Shown here: one piece after another, positions 7,393 to 12,924 of the stretch
Layout: the number at the start of each line of letters is the position of its first letter
How positions within the stretch are numbered: the first letter of the stretch is position 1
Assembly (NCBI GenBank): GCA_013316395.1
Contig: WSMU01000027.1
Span: 1 to 12,924, forward strand
From: Alphaproteobacteria bacterium
GTDB lineage: Bacteria; Pseudomonadota; Alphaproteobacteria; Rs-D84
Length of the DNA stretch: 12,924 nucleotides
Reading direction: 5' to 3'
Made by a program: the position numbers and the translations under genes
The notes under the pieces: generated by a model
What the model was told of the DNA's origin: nothing
The model's database searches: none
Seen by the model: only the letters and a program-made list of their open reading frames with translations

Positions 7393-7546
7393 AAAAACAT
7401 ACCGCCGTGATGAAGGGCGGTTGGAGGTTCATAACTACAATAGTATAGTGTTGCTTATTCGGTATATTCGCAACCCTCCAACCGGTTGTGGAGTTTTAAA
7501 AACTATTGGAGGTTATGACACCTCACATCGGTAATCATCCGATGCG
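7393..7546 (-). ncRNA. Candidate structured small RNA, or structured leader of the regulator gene
   Basis: The gap holds dense nested pairing bounded by a promoter and a terminator. In transcript order: a hairpin CATCGG/CCGATG (7544-7526, 7-base loop); a long stem in which 7502-7524 pairs with 7424-7444 in blocks of 5, 7 and 7 base pairs (19 in all) broken by a one-base bulge and a small internal loop; within it two hairpins, CTCCA/TGGAG (7476-7493) and GTTGC/GCAAC (7450-7474), giving a three-way junction; then a terminator hairpin. CGGTTGGAGG (7418-7427) can alternatively pair with CCTCCAACCG (7475-7484), so two folds compete. I recognise no known family: the tRNA, 4.5S, tmRNA and RNase P signatures are absent, and the shape is not that of 6S. 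No convincing short reading frame is visible. Confidence 0.6.
7401..7421 (-). terminator. Intrinsic terminator of the candidate RNA
   Basis: On the minus strand, ACCGCC and GGCGGT (7421-7416 and 7406-7401) pair perfectly around a 9-base loop and are followed by ATGTTTTTAT. The stem shares one base with the competing long stem upstream. It lies between the RNA and the regulator gene ATG at 7364. Confidence 0.7.
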
Positions 7547-7552
7547 ATATGA

Positions 7553-7580
7553 ATTATAACATAATAATTGCGCTTTGCAA
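7553..7580 (-). promoter_or_regulatory. Promoter of the candidate RNA
   Basis: On the minus strand, TTGCAA (7580-7575), a 16-base spacer and a consensus TATAAT (7558-7553) point to transcription from about 7546. It lies just beyond the stop codon of the spermidine-synthase-like gene. The -35 hexamer equals the one at 1108-1113. Confidence 0.65.
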
Positions 7581-7583
7581 ATT

Positions 7584-8966
7584 TTAATATCTGTCGTATA
7601 TGACGGGTGTTTTATTTATCGTATATATACGCCCGTCATTTTCGCGGTTATAAAAGATGTACAAGACGTTTGATATATCGTCAGTCATCCATGGATTTTG
7701 CATGCCAATTACCTGGCGTTGGGTGTTATGCGGGAACACTGTGTGAAATGTGTTGTCAAACACGCGCGTGTATGCATCCTGGAAAGATGGGCTGGTTACC
7801 ATATTCATGATTATTATGCCGTTTGGTGCCACGCGTGATTTAATGCGCACCATGAATTCAGCCGTGATTAAGTTTTCCGGAATCTGATACGAATTAGAAT
7901 AAACATCCAATATAATCAGGTCGAATTCTTTTGTTGTGTGTTTTAAAAACTGGCTGGCGTCACGAACAATGAAGTTTTTGTTAGGTGTCAGCTTGCGGTT
8001 TAAAAACTTCTGTTCCGATATGTCTTTTAATGTTCCTTCGATATCGACAAAGGTATATTCGTTAAAGCTGTCGTTAAGGCCGGCTGTAAAACCACCCGCC
8101 CCCAGGACTAATATCTGGCGCCGCTTGTCATTGGGCATATTGTATATAAAGTTATCATTGATGTAGTTTATATATTCCGCACCCATCTGCGCCTGGGGGT
8201 AATATACCGACATCGGCAAACCGTTCATATATAAAATTTTAAGCCCGCCGCCATCGGTAACAGATATCGTAGAGTTTGCGTTATTAACCAGGATTCCGAA
8301 ATATTTTTTCTGGACAGCGTCGCTGTTGATAATGACGGCGGCCGTCATTATCGCTGCAGCGGCGATTAGCCCGCCCCAGCGTATTTTACAAGTTATTGCC
8401 GCGCATATCCCCAGCGCCACCACCAACATTATGGTATGATTTACACCTATAAACGGCATCAGTAACAGTGTTGTTGCAATAGATGCCGCAACAGAACCTA
8501 TCGTATCCCATGCCATTATGTTCCCGGCATAGTTTGTATTGTACCTATGCAGCATTCGCGACATCAGGGTTGTATTATATCCGAACAGGAACGGCCCCAT
8601 CGACAGCAACAGACCGGAAAATATAAATGTCTGTACCACGCCCGATGTGATGCCGGCCATATACATCCAATGAAAGTATTTAGAGATTAGCGGAAACGAC
8701 CCGGCCAGAATTGCAAACGCACAAATCACCAGAAAGCTGATGCCCAGACGGCGCCGTGCACCGGATGCGGATATTTTTCCGCGCGTTCCCATAAAGTACC
8801 CCAGTGACATAAAGCCCATAAAACTGCCCATGATAATGCTGGTGATGACGGCGGCGCTGCCGACAAAGAAAGACAGCTGGCGCATCACGACCAGTTCCAG
8901 CGACATACTGACATAGCCGTTTAAAAATATTAAAAATATCAGCCACAGGTGCAGTTTCTTGCTCAT
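7584..8966 (-). CDS. Membrane-anchored spermidine-synthase-like protein
   Basis: This 460-aa protein fuses an N-terminal membrane part (about residues 5-215, seven or so hydrophobic segments) to a C-terminal Rossmann domain of the polyamine aminopropyltransferase (spermidine synthase) family. The membrane part opens with a GYVSMSLELVVMRQL segment resembling the usual start of 'fused spermidine synthase' proteins. In the enzyme domain are the nucleotide loop LGAGG (288-292), Asp308 after the second strand (VDIE), Asp336 (RDAS) and ILDVYS with Asp354 at the catalytic-aspartate position. The canonical GGGDG loop is altered to GAGGF, so polyamine synthesis is uncertain. A speD-like decarboxylase is not in the window. 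The start at 8966 has an AAGGGGGA ribosome site 8 bases upstream; an upstream in-frame start at 9011 lacks one. It follows the GNAT gene by 63 bases on the same strand. Confidence 0.85.
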   Translation of the reverse strand: MSKKLHLWLIFLIFLNGYVSMSLELVVMRQLSFFVGSAAVITSIIMGSFMGFMSLGYFMGTRGKISASGARRRLGISFLVICAFAILAGSFPLISKYFHWMYMAGITSGVVQTFIFSGLLLSMGPFLFGYNTTLMSRMLHRYNTNYAGNIMAWDTIGSVAASIATTLLLMPFIGVNHTIMLVVALGICAAITCKIRWGGLIAAAAIMTAAVIINSDAVQKKYFGILVNNANSTISVTDGGGLKILYMNGLPMSVYYPQAQMGAEYINYINDNFIYNMPNDKRRQILVLGAGGFTAGLNDSFNEYTFVDIEGTLKDISEQKFLNRKLTPNKNFIVRDASQFLKHTTKEFDLIILDVYSNSYQIPENLITAEFMVRIKSRVAPNGIIIMNMVTSPSFQDAYTRVFDNTFHTVFPHNTQRQVIGMQNPWMTDDISNVLYIFYNRENDGRIYTINKTPVIYDRY

Positions 8967-9029
8967 GATAAATTCCCCCTTTGTCGCGCGAAATGGTAGA
9001 GGAAAAAACACTTCTTATCAATGTAATTT

Positions 9030-9329
9030 TTAACTGGCGTTCATCAGTCGTACATCACCAAATTCCGGATGTCGATTAAACATTGCCGCCGCGAAAGGAC
9101 ACAGTGCGATAACCTTTCTTTTCTGTGTGCGTGCCATGTCAACCGCCGCTGCGACCAATCCCAAACCAACATGGGCGCCACGATATGGCTCTTCGACCTC
9201 GGTATGGTCTATTATCATCTTGTTGCCGCCGGTGCGTACGAATGTAATCTCGCCGACGGTATGACCGTCACAGTGGGCATAAAAGCCCTGGCCGTCGTCA
9301 AATAATATATATTCTACATTGTATGCCAT
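9030..9329 (-). CDS. Short GNAT N-acetyltransferase (GCN5-related, YjdJ type)
   Basis: This is a 99-aa protein of the minimal GNAT family (Acetyltransf_CG / PF14542). It matches the family pattern in order: GEITFVR strand, MIIDHTEV, EEPYRGAHVGLGLVAAAVDMAR (the acetyl-CoA-binding turn and helix), then VIALCPFAAAMFNRHPEF. Related proteins are thought to bind acetyl-CoA, with a conserved cysteine near the C-terminus; here it is Cys80 of LCPFAA. The physiological substrate is unknown. The ribosome site GGAG lies in the loop of a 9-bp hairpin (9330-9352) just before the ATG. It is upstream of, and probably co-transcribed with, the spermidine-synthase-like gene. Confidence 0.88.
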   Translation of the reverse strand: MAYNVEYILFDDGQGFYAHCDGHTVGEITFVRTGGNKMIIDHTEVEEPYRGAHVGLGLVAAAVDMARTQKRKVIALCPFAAAMFNRHPEFGDVRLMNAS

Positions 9330-9352
9330 TTTTTATCGCTCCACGATAAAAA
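9330..9352 (-). promoter_or_regulatory. Ribosome-site hairpin before the GNAT gene
   Basis: TTTTTATCG (9330-9338) and CGATAAAAA (9344-9352) form a perfect 9-bp inverted repeat around a 5-base loop, ending at the base before the ATG. In the minus-strand mRNA the loop reads TGGAG, the ribosome-binding sequence, so the hairpin displays or hides the site. As DNA it could equally be an operator. A possible TATAGT -10 overlaps its upstream end (9351-9356). Confidence 0.5.
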
Positions 9353-9482
9353 CTATAACATATCAATTTTACCCAGCCATAGGGTTGTTATCCGACACAA
9401 TTTTGCAAGAGACTAAGCGGCACGAACCTCATTTCTTATCCCGCGTCCATGTATATATCGGTATTCTTTGCGGACTTTATAT

Positions 9483-9511
9483 TTGACTACCTATTATGAA
9501 AAAGTTAAAAT
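9483..9511 (+). promoter_or_regulatory. Promoter of the small secreted protein gene
   Basis: TTGACT (9483-9488), an exact 17-base spacer and TAAAAT (9506-9511), five of six matches in each hexamer. The expected start near 9518 is one base from the ATG at 9519, which predicts a leaderless mRNA and explains the missing ribosome site. Confidence 0.7.
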
Positions 9512-9518
9512 TTTTCTT

Positions 9519-9914
9519 ATGAGAATGTTATTGATATTTTTTTCACTATACATATTATGCACATCCTCAGCGCGTGCTGATCAATGTGAATGGGTATTCT
9601 GGGATGTGGCAGAAAAAGCGTACAAGCTACTGAAACATTCTAAGGATTACACCGAGTTTTGTGCGCCATGCATGGACAAAGAACCTATAACTCTGCAAAT
9701 AAATACATTGGATATACAGCCGGTGCATCAAAAGGATACTGATGACAGACTGTATCAAATTTTGGTAAACGGTAAATCAATTGATATTGCATACGTTTAC
9801 ATAAATGGTAAAAATTTGGGGATGCAGGCAAACTGCTCCCCAATAAGTGGCGTTCCGGAATATATTGATGATTTTTTTACTGGTCGCTGGCAGCCAGAAG
9901 AAACATTATTATAG
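9519..9914 (+). CDS. Small secreted four-cysteine protein, unknown function
   Basis: This is a 131-aa exported protein I do not recognise. A signal peptide (residues 1-20) with core LLIFFSLYILCTSS and cleavage at S-A-R-A precedes D-Q-C. The mature part is about 111 residues and holds Cys23, Cys48, Cys51 and Cys106, with C-A-P-C in the middle, so two disulfides in the periplasm are likely. It has an amphipathic segment (26-41) and a VNGKSIDIAYVYINGKNLG strand pair. I chose the ATG at 9519 because the signal peptide starts there and a good promoter lies immediately upstream; upstream in-frame starts would fall in that promoter. The gene is AT-rich compared with its left-hand neighbours. It faces the phage-type lysozyme gene with 9 bases between the stops, so it may be a lysozyme inhibitor or immunity protein, but that is inference. 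Confidence 0.7.
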   Translation: MRMLLIFFSLYILCTSSARADQCEWVFWDVAEKAYKLLKHSKDYTEFCAPCMDKEPITLQINTLDIQPVHQKDTDDRLYQILVNGKSIDIAYVYINGKNLGMQANCSPISGVPEYIDDFFTGRWQPEETLL

Positions 9915-9923
9915 TTATTTGCA

Positions 9924-10448
9924 TCAATATTTATTCGTGCGTTTTGTCCAGCCAGTCTTGGCTGTTGGCCAGTTGGGAGTTTTCTTTAAATATTTTAAAC
10001 GCTCAGCTTTTAAAGTTTCCATAAAATCTGATACTTTATTTGCTGGGATAGAGTTTAAAGCATCAATAGTCTTAAGACCAATTGCGCCGTCCACAGCAAG
10101 ACTAGCATCACTAAAATCGTTCAGCGCCCTTTGAACCACTTTTCCTGCTCCTCCCATTACATTCATATCAAAGACAGCGTTTCGCACTCGATCATTTTCT
10201 ATTTGTGGGATTTTTGTTTTATCCCAATACATATCCTTATAAATTTCTTTCGCTTGTGGACGCTCTAAATCTATGACGTCTTTTGGTAAATCTTTTTCAG
10301 GATGTTTGCTCGTATAATAATTCAGAGTACTTTGTTTTATTCCCATGTTTGTCGGTTCGTCACGAACCTGATTTGTGCCGTCGGTATATTTTCCTTCTGG
10401 CTCTTTTAATTTATTATATGCCTCTTCAAATTTTTCATCTTTTGTCAT
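9924..10448 (-). CDS. Phage-type GH108 lysozyme/endolysin
   Basis: This is a 174-aa protein with the layout of glycoside hydrolase 108 (COG3926-type) N-acetylmuramidases, which cut the MurNAc-GlcNAc bond of peptidoglycan. The N-terminal catalytic part aligns its PEGKYTDG (Glu18) with the family's EGGYxxD catalytic segment and has NMGIKQST for the downstream NYGIS-type strand. The C-terminal part looks like the PG_binding_3 domain: FDMNVMGGAGKVVQRAL, DGAIGLKTIDAL and a final TGWTKR in place of the usual GWLNR. There is no signal peptide, so release would need a holin or a secretion system; none is nearby. The ribosome site AAGGAAG lies 8 bases before the ATG. AT-rich codon use, a tRNA gene close by and no other phage genes suggest a moron or prophage remnant. 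Confidence 0.78.
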   Translation of the reverse strand: MTKDEKFEEAYNKLKEPEGKYTDGTNQVRDEPTNMGIKQSTLNYYTSKHPEKDLPKDVIDLERPQAKEIYKDMYWDKTKIPQIENDRVRNAVFDMNVMGGAGKVVQRALNDFSDASLAVDGAIGLKTIDALNSIPANKVSDFMETLKAERLKYLKKTPNWPTAKTGWTKRTNKY

Positions 10449-10509
10449 ATCTTTTGCTTCCTTCTTATTCTTCGATTTATACGGCTTGCTTTCGATTACA
10501 AGCTAAAAA

Positions 10510-10527
10510 GCCCCGCGGGTGCGGGGC
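10510..10527 (-). terminator. Intrinsic terminator between tRNA-Thr and the lysozyme gene
   Basis: GCCCCGC (10510-10516) and GCGGGGC (10521-10527) pair around a 4-base loop. In the minus direction the stem is followed by TTTTTAGC. It lies upstream of the lysozyme gene on the same strand, so that gene needs its own start of transcription downstream or an antitermination step. Confidence 0.7.
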
Positions 10528-10539
10528 AATAAAAAAAAC

Positions 10540-10555
10540 GGCGGTATATACCGCC
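10540..10555 (-). terminator. Second intrinsic terminator, tandem
   Basis: The 16-base palindrome GGCGGTATATACCGCC is followed, on the minus strand, by G and eight Ts. It is 12 bases before the previous terminator. It follows directly on a minus-strand TATAAT (10576-10571) with no clear -35, so a very short transcript could start and stop here. Confidence 0.7.
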
Positions 10556-10630
10556 ATTGTTTGCGCGTATATTATACCACAATTTGAAATAAAAATCTAT
10601 TAAATGCAGAGCGGGCGCCAAAACAAAAAA
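10556..10630. other. Gap between the tRNA terminator and the tandem terminators
   Basis: I see no gene here. On the minus strand TATAAT (10576-10571) is preceded 17 bases upstream only by the poor hexamer TAGATT, so promoter status is doubtful. The A-rich end (10619-10630) is the T-tract of the tRNA terminator. Confidence 0.4.
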
Positions 10631-10648
10631 TCCGCGAAAATTCGCGGA
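10631..10648 (-). terminator. tRNA-Thr terminator
   Basis: TCCGCGAA (10631-10638) and TTCGCGGA (10641-10648) pair perfectly. On the minus strand they are followed by TTTTTTGTTTT. It starts 5 bases after the encoded CCA of the tRNA. Confidence 0.85.
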
Positions 10649-10653
10649 AATCC

Positions 10654-10729
10654 TGGTGCCGGCTGTCGGACTTGAACCAACGACCCTCTGATTACAAATC
10701 AGATGCTCTACCAGCTGAGCTAAGCCGGC
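10654..10729 (-). tRNA. tRNA-Thr (anticodon UGU)
   Basis: On the minus strand, a 76-base cloverleaf: acceptor GCCGGCT pairs with AGCCGGC, discriminator A and encoded CCA follow. The D arm has AGCTCAGCTGGTAGAGC. The anticodon stem TCTGA/TCAGA encloses TTTGTAA, giving anticodon UGU (threonine, ACA and wobble codons). The T arm carries GGTTCAAGTCC. The UGU wobble uridine is a likely substrate of the neighbouring trhP product. Confidence 0.97.
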
Positions 10730-10739
10730 AACGTGCTGT

Positions 10740-10767
10740 ATTATACATGGCTCAGAAAAAATATCAA
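10740..10767 (-). promoter_or_regulatory. Promoter of tRNA-Thr
   Basis: On the minus strand TTGATA (10767-10762), a 16-base spacer and a consensus TATAAT (10745-10740). Transcription would start near 10733, just before the tRNA 5' end. Confidence 0.7.
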
Positions 10768-10823
10768 GTGTAAAAATTCATAAATTACTTGCTTTTGATG
10801 CTCTGCGGGTAAATCATAGAAGT

Positions 10824-12068
10824 ATGATTAAATTACCTGAATTATTGGCACCGGCCGGAACGCTGGACGCATTTAAAACAGCCATACTTTATGGCGCAGA
10901 TGCAATTTATGCCGGGCTGCCGGGGTTTTCCATGCGTGCCCGCGCTAAAATTACCACGGATGAGGTAAAAGCCGGAATTGATTTAGCACATGCGGCCGGC
11001 AAGAAAGTGTATCTGGCGTTTAACCTGTTTGCGCATGATTTTGAATATGTAAATCTGCCACGGGTCAGCGAAACAATCAGATATCTGCAGCCTGATGCAT
11101 TGATTGTATCCGACCCGGGCATTGTTATGTGGGTGCGTGAAAATCATCCGGACATGCCCATTCATATTTCAACCCAGGCAAATATTTGCAGCAGTCGTTC
11201 CGTAAAATTTTGGCAGGCGGCGGGCGCAAAGCTATGTGTCCTCGCACGGGAGGTGACTCATAACGAGTTTAAGGCTATTCGTGCGGCATGTCCCGATGTG
11301 GGATTGGAAATATTTGTGCACGGTGCAATGTGCATGTCGTATTCGGGCCGTTGTTTGCTGTCGAATTTTGTTACGGGGCGGCCCGCTAATCGCGGTGCCT
11401 GTGCGCAGTTGTGCCGCTGGAAATATGATGTTGTCCTGCGTGAGCGCGAATCGGGACTTGAAATGCCGCTAGAGGAAGACTCGCGCGGGGCGTATATAAT
11501 GAATTCCAAAGATTTATGCCTGATGCCACGCCTGGCGGATGTGGTTGCCGCCGGACCTGACTCTTTGAAGATAGAGGGCCGCAACCGCAGCGAGTACTAC
11601 GTAGGCAGTGTTGTTCACGCATATCGGTGCGCGCTGGATGCGTATGCGGCATCGCCTGATACCTTTGACCCGGCACCATTTATGGCGGATTTAGATGTCT
11701 TGGAAACACGCGGCTATACGACGGCTTTCTTTGACGGGCCGGTCGGACCGGATGCACATGATTATGATACAACGCGCTCTACATCAATGTATCATGCCGC
11801 CGGTGTGATAACAGGTGTGGATGCGGCATCCATAACGCTGGAACTGCGTAATGAGATAAAGGCCGGCGACGAGATTACATTTATTCTGCCACATATAATG
11901 GATAAGGTATGTGTTACCTTGCCGCGTTTGATAAATGCGGCGACCGGTGCAGATGTACCAAAAATGGCCGCTGGTCAGCGTAACAGTATTATTATCCCGC
12001 GTGAATGGATTTTATCACCTCATACGGACAAACTGGCGCCGTATGTTTTGGCGTATAAGCGCAAATAG
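10824..12068 (+). CDS. trhP: U32 family protein, tRNA U34 hydroxylase TrhP-like
   Basis: This 414-aa protein belongs to the peptidase U32 family, and its length and sequence match TrhP (YegQ) rather than the longer RlhA. TrhP makes 5-hydroxyuridine at position 34 of tRNAs, using prephenate as a cofactor source, the first step towards cmo5U or mo5U. It starts with ELLAPAGTLDAFKTAILYGADAIYAG, the family's first beta/alpha unit. The signature EIFVHGAMCMSYSGRCLLSN is followed by RGACAQLCRWKY; Cys170, 177, 193 and 197 are the four conserved cysteines expected to hold the iron-sulfur cluster. LKIEGRNRSEYYV (about 252-264) follows. It is divergent from tRNA-Thr(UGU) across 94 bases. The ribosome site AGAAG lies only one base from the ATG, so initiation may be weak or leader-poor. 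Confidence 0.9.
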   Translation: MIKLPELLAPAGTLDAFKTAILYGADAIYAGLPGFSMRARAKITTDEVKAGIDLAHAAGKKVYLAFNLFAHDFEYVNLPRVSETIRYLQPDALIVSDPGIVMWVRENHPDMPIHISTQANICSSRSVKFWQAAGAKLCVLAREVTHNEFKAIRAACPDVGLEIFVHGAMCMSYSGRCLLSNFVTGRPANRGACAQLCRWKYDVVLRERESGLEMPLEEDSRGAYIMNSKDLCLMPRLADVVAAGPDSLKIEGRNRSEYYVGSVVHAYRCALDAYAASPDTFDPAPFMADLDVLETRGYTTAFFDGPVGPDAHDYDTTRSTSMYHAAGVITGVDAASITLELRNEIKAGDEITFILPHIMDKVCVTLPRLINAATGADVPKMAAGQRNSIIIPREWILSPHTDKLAPYVLAYKRK

Positions 12069-12070
12069 AA

Positions 12071-12096
12071 AAACGCCCGTATTTCTGCAGGCGTTT
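12071..12096. terminator. Bidirectional terminator between trhP and cvpA
   Basis: AAACGCC (12071-12077) and GGCGTTT (12090-12096) pair around a 12-base loop. The minus strand continues with Ts, the plus strand with a weaker T-rich run. It separates the two convergent genes, whose stops are about 30 bases apart. Confidence 0.7.
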
Positions 12097-12100
12097 AAGT

Positions 12101-12859
12101 TTATTCTTCAGATTCTGCGGCACGTGCAGCCGTTTCAATTTGCAGCAGTTGGTTTTCCAGTGCTGTTCGCTCAGAAGACTTGTAACCTGTTTCCGCGGGT
12201 TTCTTGTCTTCAACGGGTGCGGGTGCCTGGGGCGTCGTAACAGATGCCTTTTCTGGCGCCGCGGGTTTCGCAGGCTTGTCTGATACAGCCGGGTTGATAA
12301 GGTTGTTATAGATTTCAATTGCCTCTCTGCTGCCGACAATATCGCGTTGCAGCAATTTGTTTTCACCCCCGGGCAGGAACCATTTGTCCAACTTTATCGC
12401 CGTTAGCTGCATAATTGGACGTGTGCGTGCATCCGCAATCCAGCGTGGCATTTCCGGCGCATCTGAATAATACCACAGTGCGACCCAGTAAAACACACCC
12501 ATTACAACAATTCCGCGCACGATTCCAAAAATAACCCCCAGCGTATGGTCGGTGACATTCATCATACTTTGCTGAATTTTATCGCGTAATTTTTGGTTAA
12601 AGAAACCAACAATCAGCAAAATTACAAAGAATACGATAAAGTAGGATGACACCAATGTGCCGACTGTTGACTCGGTCAGCCCAAACCATTTTTGCAGCAG
12701 TCCATCCAGCATGGGTGAAACAAAACGGGCGGTTACCGCGGCGACAACCCAAGACAGGGTCGCCACCGTTTCATAAATTCCACCGCGAATTGTCGCCCAT
12801 ACTGTGGACGCCAATATAACGCCGATGTATATATAATCAAGACTGGTCAAATCGAACAT
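12101..12859 (-). CDS. cvpA: CvpA family inner-membrane protein
   Basis: This is a 252-aa homolog of the colicin V production protein. CvpA proteins are small inner-membrane proteins; in enterobacteria they are needed for colicin V export and envelope stress resistance, but their molecular role is not settled. The sequence shows the usual DYIYIGVILASTVWATIRGGIYE first helix with the conserved Gly-Arg-Gly turn, then three more hydrophobic segments (about residues 30-50, 64-85 and 105-130). The C-terminal tail (from about 195) is Pro/Ala/Lys-rich and ends in a short charged helix. The start at 12859 is the first ATG; upstream on the same strand a possible 3' end of another gene finishes about 35 bases away. 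Confidence 0.9.
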   Translation of the reverse strand: MFDLTSLDYIYIGVILASTVWATIRGGIYETVATLSWVVAAVTARFVSPMLDGLLQKWFGLTESTVGTLVSSYFIVFFVILLIVGFFNQKLRDKIQQSMMNVTDHTLGVIFGIVRGIVVMGVFYWVALWYYSDAPEMPRWIADARTRPIMQLTAIKLDKWFLPGGENKLLQRDIVGSREAIEIYNNLINPAVSDKPAKPAAPEKASVTTPQAPAPVEDKKPAETGYKSSERTALENQLLQIETAARAAESEE

Positions 12860-12893
12860 ACGTGACTCGCTTTGTTTTCTACATCGTCGTTAT

Positions 12894-12924
12894 TTATTAG
12901 TTACGCTTGCCCTTTTTTACCAGG
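12894..12924 (-). CDS. Possible 3' end of an upstream minus-strand gene
   Basis: From the right edge one minus-strand frame reads L-V-K-K-G-K-R-N and ends in two consecutive TAA codons (12899-12894). A second frame reads P-G-K-K-G-Q-A and ends at 12901. A basic tail right before a stop, 35 bases ahead of cvpA, fits the end of a gene in the same operon, but eight residues cannot name it, and which frame is real is not clear. Confidence 0.25.

Noticed and set aside
7421..7519. Repeated TTGGAGGTT at 7421 and 7506, CRISPR-like at first sight
   Set aside because: There are only two imperfect copies with different spacing and no array; both are better explained as arms of RNA stems.
7393..7546. 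6S RNA as identity of the structured RNA
   Set aside because: Size is close, but the fold has a separate 5' hairpin and a three-way junction in place of a single rod with a central bubble.
9468..9518. Upstream TTG start for the small secreted protein
   Set aside because: It would place the start inside the -35 region and put a polar extension before the signal peptide.
9360..10729. Possible attachment site repeat of tRNA-Thr at the island's far border
   Set aside because: I looked for a copy of the tRNA 3' end near 9360-9480 and saw only short chance matches.

Overview
The window looks like a chromosomal segment of an uncultured, probably host-associated alphaproteobacterium. Gram-negative envelope genes (a beta-barrel protein ending in phenylalanine, an MltB-type transglycosylase), an OlsB/OlsA ornithine-lipid pair and a CvpA gene fit that group. 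The assignment is inference, because there is no rRNA or full marker set. Base composition is intermediate. AUA isoleucine codons are unusually common, about half of the isoleucines in proS.

Layout. At the left edge the first bases of an unidentified minus-strand gene overlap the 3' end of hemW (minus). hemW is divergent from a large outer-membrane barrel gene (plus), and the two promoters appear to share one palindromic -35 hexamer. The barrel gene is followed by mltB. Next comes a tight plus-strand operon, olsB-olsA-proS, ending in a strong bidirectional terminator. ProS is of the archaeal/eukaryotic-like (type 3) class and has lost most of its zinc-site cysteines. On the minus strand lie a short GNAT acetyltransferase gene, a membrane-anchored spermidine-synthase-like gene, a candidate structured small RNA of about 154 nt with its own promoter and terminator, and a small helix-turn-helix protein.

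From about 9350 to 10620 the DNA is AT-rich and looks acquired. It holds a leaderless gene for a small secreted four-cysteine protein, converging with 9 bases between them on a phage-type GH108 lysozyme, then stacked minus-strand terminators and tRNA-Thr(UGU). To the right, trhP (U32 family, tRNA U34 hydroxylation) diverges from the tRNA and converges on cvpA through a bidirectional terminator. The last bases may be the end of another minus-strand gene.

The least explained parts are the structured RNA at 7393-7546, the secreted-protein/lysozyme pair, and the promoters that would give leaderless mRNAs.
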